Below, in pieces: positions 60,756 to 64,000 of a stretch of DNA of 64,000 nt. The notes beneath the pieces were generated by a model. The model searched no databases and had not been told where the DNA came from. It worked only from the letters and a program-made list of their open reading frames with translations. Source of the DNA: Porites lobata (taxonomy: Eukaryota; Cnidaria; Anthozoa; Scleractinia; Poritidae); NCBI GenBank assembly GCA_942486035.1, contig CALNXK010000043.1, positions 944,501 through 1,008,500 on the forward strand, read 5' to 3'. The translations under genes and the position numbers were made by a program. Every line of letters begins with the position of its first letter. Positions within the stretch are counted from its first letter, which is position 1.

Positions 60756-61844
60756 TCATTCTTTGGCTATTTCTGTTCTCATTAAAAGGAGTGTGCGTTC
60801 CAGCAGGTCTACAAAGAAAGCTTCCTGCTGTTTCGTTTTGGGCTGGGTGACAACACCCAGTAACTGAAACAGAGTTTCCAGAAGAACATTTTTCAGTGAA
60901 CTTTCACTGGCTTGCATTGTTTCATCAAACCACATTTTAAACGTCGGAGACGGCGGAGGAGTGGAATACATCTCATCTATGTAACAGTCTGGCAGATCAA
61001 CCTGGGTCTGATCACCAGATGCCGGCTGGGACATTGGTTTAAATCCCTGTTGGTCTGACAAATCAAGTGTAGAATTCGCGCGATAAACCTTTGATGGTGG
61101 AGCGAGGGACTTGTCAATGGATTCACCCCTCGACAATCTTATCTTTGTACCTAGCTGCTGATATCGGGTCTTTGTAGGTTCTGTTTTAGGTGGAGCAATA
61201 CGTCTTTTCCTGCGGCTTGATTGCTGAGGAGGGGCACTCTTTGGTGGTTCAAACTCTAAACCACCGAAGATTGACCGTTTGGTGCACTCTAAATCAGTTA
61301 CGCTCTTTCTTACACTTGGAACCTTGGCGGCTATTGGAGGATTTTTTGCCGCAACCGAACTCACTTCCTGATCCGAAGAAGGAATATGTTTTAGACCAGT
61401 AGCTGTCTCATCGGGTGAAATTGTTGATATTTGTGTGACAGGCGCTAGAGGAAAAGAGAAGTCGGAGACGCTGTCGTTGACACTTTTGTCACCTGCCCGT
61501 TTTAGAAGAACCTGGCTAACTTGCTCACACCTCAAATCAACTACCGCTTCAGTCACTTTCTCTAGTTCGTCCATCAACATCTGCTGCTGCGTGGCTACCT
61601 TGGCTTGGAAGCAAAATGGTACATTACAGTAGTAATTTCTACAGGAATTGGAATGAGTGGCTGCCAGAGTCTTCATTCCTTGACATATGTGACACTGTTC
61701 ACCCTTTTCACAGTTCTGTGCATGTCTCAGGGTAAGCTTCAAGTTAACACAAAGGGGAAGCACGCACTTTGGATCCACACAGTCCAATGAGTGTGGCAGG
61801 AAACTCTGTAGCTCATCTTGCCATGCTTGCCCAGTTGAGGACAT
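60756..61844 (-). CDS. TAZ zinc-finger protein, family member D (362 aa, unit 2)
   Basis: Near copy of member C: by eye 10 of 362 residues differ, including A2S, H44N and C65S. None is a zinc ligand (H18/C22/C27/C32, H41/C45/C51/C54, H64/C68/C73/C78 are all kept). C65S removes a spare cysteine beside H64. The frame is intact and an in-frame TAA lies three codons upstream of the ATG (61842-61844). The same acceptor precedes the leader (exon from about 61904). Linker with SSRRKRRIAPPK basic cluster; C-terminal helical segment from about 316 to 362. The downstream (3') region has been rearranged by the 1.4-kb transposon insertion, which ends 226 bases from the stop codon and may have changed the 3' UTR relative to member C. 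Confidence 0.88.
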   Translation of the reverse strand: MSSTGQAWQDELQSFLPHSLDCVDPKCVLPLCVNLKLTLRHAQNCEKGEQCHICQGMKTLAATHSNSCRNYYCNVPFCFQAKVATQQQMLMDELEKVTEAVVDLRCEQVSQVLLKRAGDKSVNDSVSDFSFPLAPVTQISTISPDETATGLKHIPSSDQEVSSVAAKNPPIAAKVPSVRKSVTDLECTKRSIFGGLEFEPPKSAPPQQSSRRKRRIAPPKTEPTKTRYQQLGTKIRLSRGESIDKSLAPPSKVYRANSTLDLSDQQGFKPMSQPASGDQTQVDLPDCYIDEMYSTPPPSPTFKMWFDETMQASESSLKNVLLETLFQLLGVVTQPKTKQQEAFFVDLLERTLLLMRTEIAKE

Positions 61845-62627
61845 TGTTGTTTACTTAGCTGTTAAGTTAACACAATTTTTCGTCGAGCACCTAACCAAAA
61901 TAATCTGCAAAACAAAATTTCTGTTAATGAACAAACCACTTCAGCAAACTCTTTACCACATTACTTAATGGACTGCTGTTAATACTGTACAGAAGGAGCC
62001 CCAAGGCCTGAAGTTCGTAACACATAAAGAGACGGAAAAGAAATTGGCAAGTCCGGACAATTAACACCCCGCCCAGGCGTTGGCGATTACACCTGATGAG
62101 GAAAGGATGCTTCTTTGTTATTTCGGCAGCGAATATGAGCCATTCATTCTGATTAGTAGTGTGCGCCGGGGTAAGGTTTATCAAAGAACGTCCGAGAATG
62201 TGGATTCGGTTCACGCTTGACGAGTAACAAAGAGTGTCATCCTTTTAAGGACGTTCGTAAGCCCAATATTATTCTCCATAACGTATCTCTTTTATTGTTC
62301 GATACGGATCATTAGGACTTGACTATGCCTGAAGGTTAGGCCTACACGCGACCGTTTTGCAGAATTCAGTAAATGTTTTCCCTCCTACGGGAGCAGCCCA
62401 GATTCCAAATACAAATACACTTCACTGCACAATTACAACAACAGTGCTAATTGTAAACACAGTATAGTGAAACTTACTCTGACAAGAAATCGAATTCATT
62501 CTTCGCCTGATACCTGACCGGATACGGCTAATACTGAATTTGAAACAACAAAGCAAACAGCGAATTGTAATCAAAGTAAATTAGGAATGAAACACCTCAC
62601 AGTGCTTTGGGGTGCAAGAACACATCA

Positions 62628-64000
62628 TGTTTGCTGAGTAAACAAAACGTACAAACAAATAATAAAGTCATGCTAAATTTTTTCCGTTATCCGAATGACA
62701 TAGAAAAGAAAAAGGAGAAAAAGCTAAAAGTCAATCAAGCATCTTAAATTATTAGATAAAGGGGAATATGGTGCACTTCGTTTTCTTCAACAGTCATATG
62801 ATCAGTCACATTAGCCACTCAAGAAACACTGTACATATTAGCGATTTCTTTGTTTTTATAGTGCATGAACTCTCCAGCCTTGGCATTGCAGTATTAAAAA
62901 AAATCTCCTAGATCAAATGACTTTATCAGATACTACGTATTGCTACTAATACTTTAATACTAAGTATTAAAAGTAAATTCTTAAAATGTTAATTTACAGA
63001 AGCCACTAATTCCAATAATCTCAGCTTAGAGGTGTCAAATCGTACAATCAACATTACTTACCCAGTACGATGCTTGAGTACCTCCAAACTGTTGACCTGG
63101 GTAGGATTCGTAATAACAAGCAACGTTGGTTTTCTTTTGGAAAGGAAAACTTACGACTGTGCGTCTCTTACTGCCTTTCTTTAAATGTTCTCCTTCGAAT
63201 TTTCTGTCAACAATGTGAGAATAAACTTTTATACAGGGATTTTTAACACAGTTCATTTAATTGCAGCTTCCGGTGGGGGTGTACCCGGCAAGGTATTAGT
63301 GAATTTGCTAAGTAGAACTTTCTTGATTCGTTGTTCCCAGTCCCCTATTCTATAGTCCTTTAGTTACGTTTCTACGCTTGACCAGCTTACATTTTTTTTT
63401 TTTTTATAACTGATCCCTTTCTTCACGGTATGTCAGCCACTTTTATTACATTCCATTCATTTCTTCTGTTTTTATGTGGCGGCATGTTAGCAGAAGGCAT
63501 CAGTTCACAATGTGAACTCTTTTCATGTATTTTAGTTTTATTGTGATGTTTTAGCTATGCATTGTAACAACATTATTAGTTGTTAAGTTAAACATATCAG
63601 CGACTTGGCGATAATTACGGTCACGTAAACAAACACTTTTCGAGAAGATCACAGATCGACAGCACTTTCTCGTGCGAGTACATGAATTACTGTGTTTGCT
63701 GTCTCCAATCCCTTAGAAGTTTGGTTTTTCGTTGGAATGCTTAGGAAGAAACTTCTCCAAAACCTGCATGAAAGAGAAAGGGGCGAAGATACTGAAGAAA
63801 TTTGCAAGTGAGTTGCAATACCGGCTGGTAGAGCTCAAATGTTTGCAGAGTCCCAAGGAGCGTTCAAGTGTTCTAATAACAAAGACTCAGTCAGAGAATT
63901 CCTTTTATCATGTTCACGAAGCTAAATCACTGAAGAGTTCTTTGCCCCTTTAAGCAAACTAAGCAAATTTTTAATTGTCGTTCCCAGCTGTATTTCATTT
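62628..64000. repeat. Tandem segmental duplication, unit 3 (start only)
   Basis: Collinear with the first 1.4 kb of units 1 and 2, ending at the window edge. A further TAZ gene is predicted about 6-8 kb to the right. Confidence 0.88.
63056..63256 (-). CDS. Putative exon of unknown product, intact copy (unit 3)
   Basis: From ATG at 63254-63256 the minus frame reads 67 codons (NPCIKVYSHIVDRKFEGEHL, then KKGSKRRTV, then YYESYPGQQFGGTQASYW) and ends exactly at a strong donor, CTGG|GTAAGT. Units 1 and 2 carry the same sequence with disabling small deletions. No family recognised. It lies about 1.15 kb upstream of the leader acceptor of TAZ member D on the same strand, so it could be a 5' exon of that transcript or a remnant of another gene. 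Splicing to that acceptor would end in a stop before the TAZ start codon. Confidence 0.3.

Larger units (their letters stand above)
54290..62628. repeat. Tandem segmental duplication, unit 2 (about 8.3 kb)
   Basis: Collinear with unit 1. The extra length is explained mainly by insertions at 57634-57911, 58623-58708 and 59138-60529, each absent at the corresponding place in unit 1. Small indels distinguish the units (for example near 53750/62110 and 53800/62180). Confidence 0.9.

Noticed and set aside
1..64000. CRISPR arrays, bacterial operons, ribosome binding sites, rRNA
   Set aside because: Spliced genes and eukaryotic repeats throughout; no regularly spaced short repeats with unique spacers and no rRNA-like sequence seen.

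Overview
The window is eukaryotic genomic DNA. It is AT-rich, has spliced genes with canonical GT/AG junctions, long intergenic spaces and a very high load of short inverted-repeat DNA transposons (MITEs), tRNA-derived SINEs and LINE remnants. Gene content (JKAMP, IL-17-like cytokines with cnidarian-like spacing, a TAZ zinc-finger family) and the look of the repeats suggest an anthozoan cnidarian, probably a stony coral. That taxonomic call is inference, not a database result.

Left part (1-14 kb). A patatin-like membrane phospholipase gene runs off the left edge on the minus strand (two exons visible). After several kilobases of repeats, a complete eight-exon JKAMP gene (JNK1/MAPK8-associated membrane protein, 321 aa as assembled here) lies on the plus strand at 6783-13145. 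Its introns carry a TIR transposon with a 339-bp tandem duplication of one end, a tRNA-Val-like SINE and two fold-back elements.

Middle part (14-35 kb). This is mostly repeats and unannotatable sequence, except for two tandem, same-strand two-exon genes encoding secreted IL-17-like cytokines (23320-24265 and 29825-33526). Both have a tiny first exon that starts the signal peptide, a phase-0 intron, a basic cleavage-like site and the same six cysteines. Each has a TATA-like box upstream, and each has a kappaB or kappaB-like motif.

Right part (35-64 kb). Four single-coding-exon minus-strand genes encode TAZ-type zinc-finger proteins: a TAZ2-like N-terminus with three HCCC zinc sites, a long Ser/Thr/Pro/Gln-rich linker, and a conserved C-terminal helical segment. 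Two are older copies (35462-36649, 45778-46941). Two are about 97 percent identical and lie in a recent tandem segmental duplication (unit 1 about 47.6-54.3 kb, unit 2 about 54.3-62.6 kb, unit 3 entering the right edge). Unit 2 is longer because several transposons inserted after duplication, and unit 1 provides the matching empty sites.

How the genes may relate. The IL-17 pair is a ligand locus. The TAZ proteins look like stand-alone versions of the CBP/p300 C-terminal region (TAZ2, linker, NCBD-like helices) and might compete with or scaffold CBP-binding transcription factors. That link is a hypothesis only.
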